Positions 5,114-5,351 of a stretch of 5,351 nt of DNA are shown piece after piece. How positions within the stretch are numbered: the stretch's first letter is position 1; every line of letters starts with the position of its first letter. A program made the position numbers and the translations under genes. The notes below the pieces were generated by a model. It saw only the letters and a list, made by a program, of their open reading frames with translations. It did no database searches and had not been told where the DNA came from. This DNA is from CAYGZC01 sp964354225 (GTDB lineage: Bacteria; Bacteroidota; Ignavibacteria; UBA10030; SZUA-254): positions 1 through 5,351 of the forward strand of contig CAYGZC010000119.1 in assembly GCA_964354225.1 (NCBI GenBank). Reading direction: 5' to 3'.

Positions 5114-5351
5114 CTATGGAATTTTATTCAGGGCCTGATCAAGATCATCCCTTAAATCTTCATAATCTTCACAACCGACTGCGATGCGAACAAGCTCATC
5201 AGCAATGCCGGATTTTTCACGTTCTATCTTAGCCATGGAAGCGTGGGTCATTGAAGCTGGATGTTCAATCAAGGAATCAACGCCGCCAAGTGAGACGGCG
5301 AGGATGAATAATTTGACATTATTCATAACAATCTTTCCACCTTCGATGCCA
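5114..5351 (-). CDS. Trans-sulfuration-family PLP enzyme, C-terminal end (runs off right edge)
   Basis: The last 78 codons of a Cys/Met-metabolism PLP-dependent enzyme, the fold type I family that includes cystathionine gamma-synthase, cystathionine gamma-lyase, methionine gamma-lyase and O-acetylhomoserine sulfhydrylase. Visible marks are LAVSLGGVDSLIEHPASMTH, the block that closes the active site, then GIADELVRIAVGCEDYEDL, whose Arg is the family's substrate carboxylate-binding residue. The coding frame stays open to the window edge beyond the first internal ATG (5326), so that ATG is not the start. The catalytic lysine and cofactor-binding residues lie outside, so the specific reaction cannot be named; HPASMTH after SLGG resembles the methionine gamma-lyase side of the family. 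It ends in TAG with a hairpin 34 nt downstream and is probably a separate unit from the ars genes. Confidence 0.9.
   Translation of the reverse strand, partial: GIEGGKIVMNNVKLFILAVSLGGVDSLIEHPASMTHASMAKIEREKSGIADELVRIAVGCEDYEDLRDDLDQALNKIP

Noticed and set aside
5014..5232. Plus-strand reading frame of 72 residues spanning the hairpin and PLP-enzyme end
   Set aside because: More than half is antisense to the conserved PLP-enzyme C-terminus; no motif or ribosome site supports it.

Overview
The window is a compact arsenic-resistance island in which every gene lies on the minus strand. It is moderately AT-rich. It sits between the 3' end of a sulfur amino-acid PLP-enzyme gene (right edge) and the 5' end of cydA, cytochrome bd oxidase subunit I (left edge). 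There is no transposase, RNA gene or CRISPR array. The source is probably a Gram-negative bacterium or candidate lineage of the Bacteroidota/Ignavibacteria type. That guess rests only on base composition and protein style, since no marker gene is present. Most genes have clear Shine-Dalgarno sequences, and one -10 box also fits the Bacteroidota TAnnTTTG pattern.

Layout in transcription order (right to left): (1) 5351-5114, C-terminal 78 codons of a trans-sulfuration-family PLP enzyme; (2) 5113-4815, a 299-bp gene-free region with a long hairpin just after that gene, a cluster of TAGACG repeats, a sigma70-like promoter (TTGATT-N17-TATATT) whose -35 overlaps a dyad, and a 12-bp palindrome touching the next start codon; (3) 4814-4269, arsF-like membrane-anchored thioredoxin-fold protein; (4) 4269-3580, arsG-like CcdA-type membrane protein; (5) 3555-3172, arsR repressor; (6) 3104-2844, small GCTNC thioredoxin/glutaredoxin-like protein; (7) 2833-1772, acr3 arsenite efflux permease; (8) 1725-712, COG0701 (ArsP/UPF0718-type) permease; (9) 715-272, thioredoxin-coupled arsenate reductase arsC; (10) 245-1, cydA, partial.

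Gaps between genes (3)-(10) run from overlaps of 1 and 4 nt up to 67 nt, and no convincing internal terminator is seen, so they probably form one operon read from about 4900 leftward. The inorganic branch is readable from sequence: ArsC reduces arsenate to arsenite, Acr3 exports it, and ArsR, carrying the canonical CVC metal site, represses. The arsF/arsG pair, the small thioredoxin and the COG0701 permease add a second branch that the families involved link to organic (aromatic or methylated) arsenicals. A structural reading links the thioredoxin-type genes further: cytosolic GCTNC thioredoxin, CcdA-like ArsG with one Cys-Pro in each half, and outward-facing ArsF with CPTC resemble a split DsbD-style electron relay. 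The unusual points are this possible relay, the mid-operon ArsR with an extra C-terminal Cys pair, and cytochrome bd oxidase following arsC by only 26 nt.
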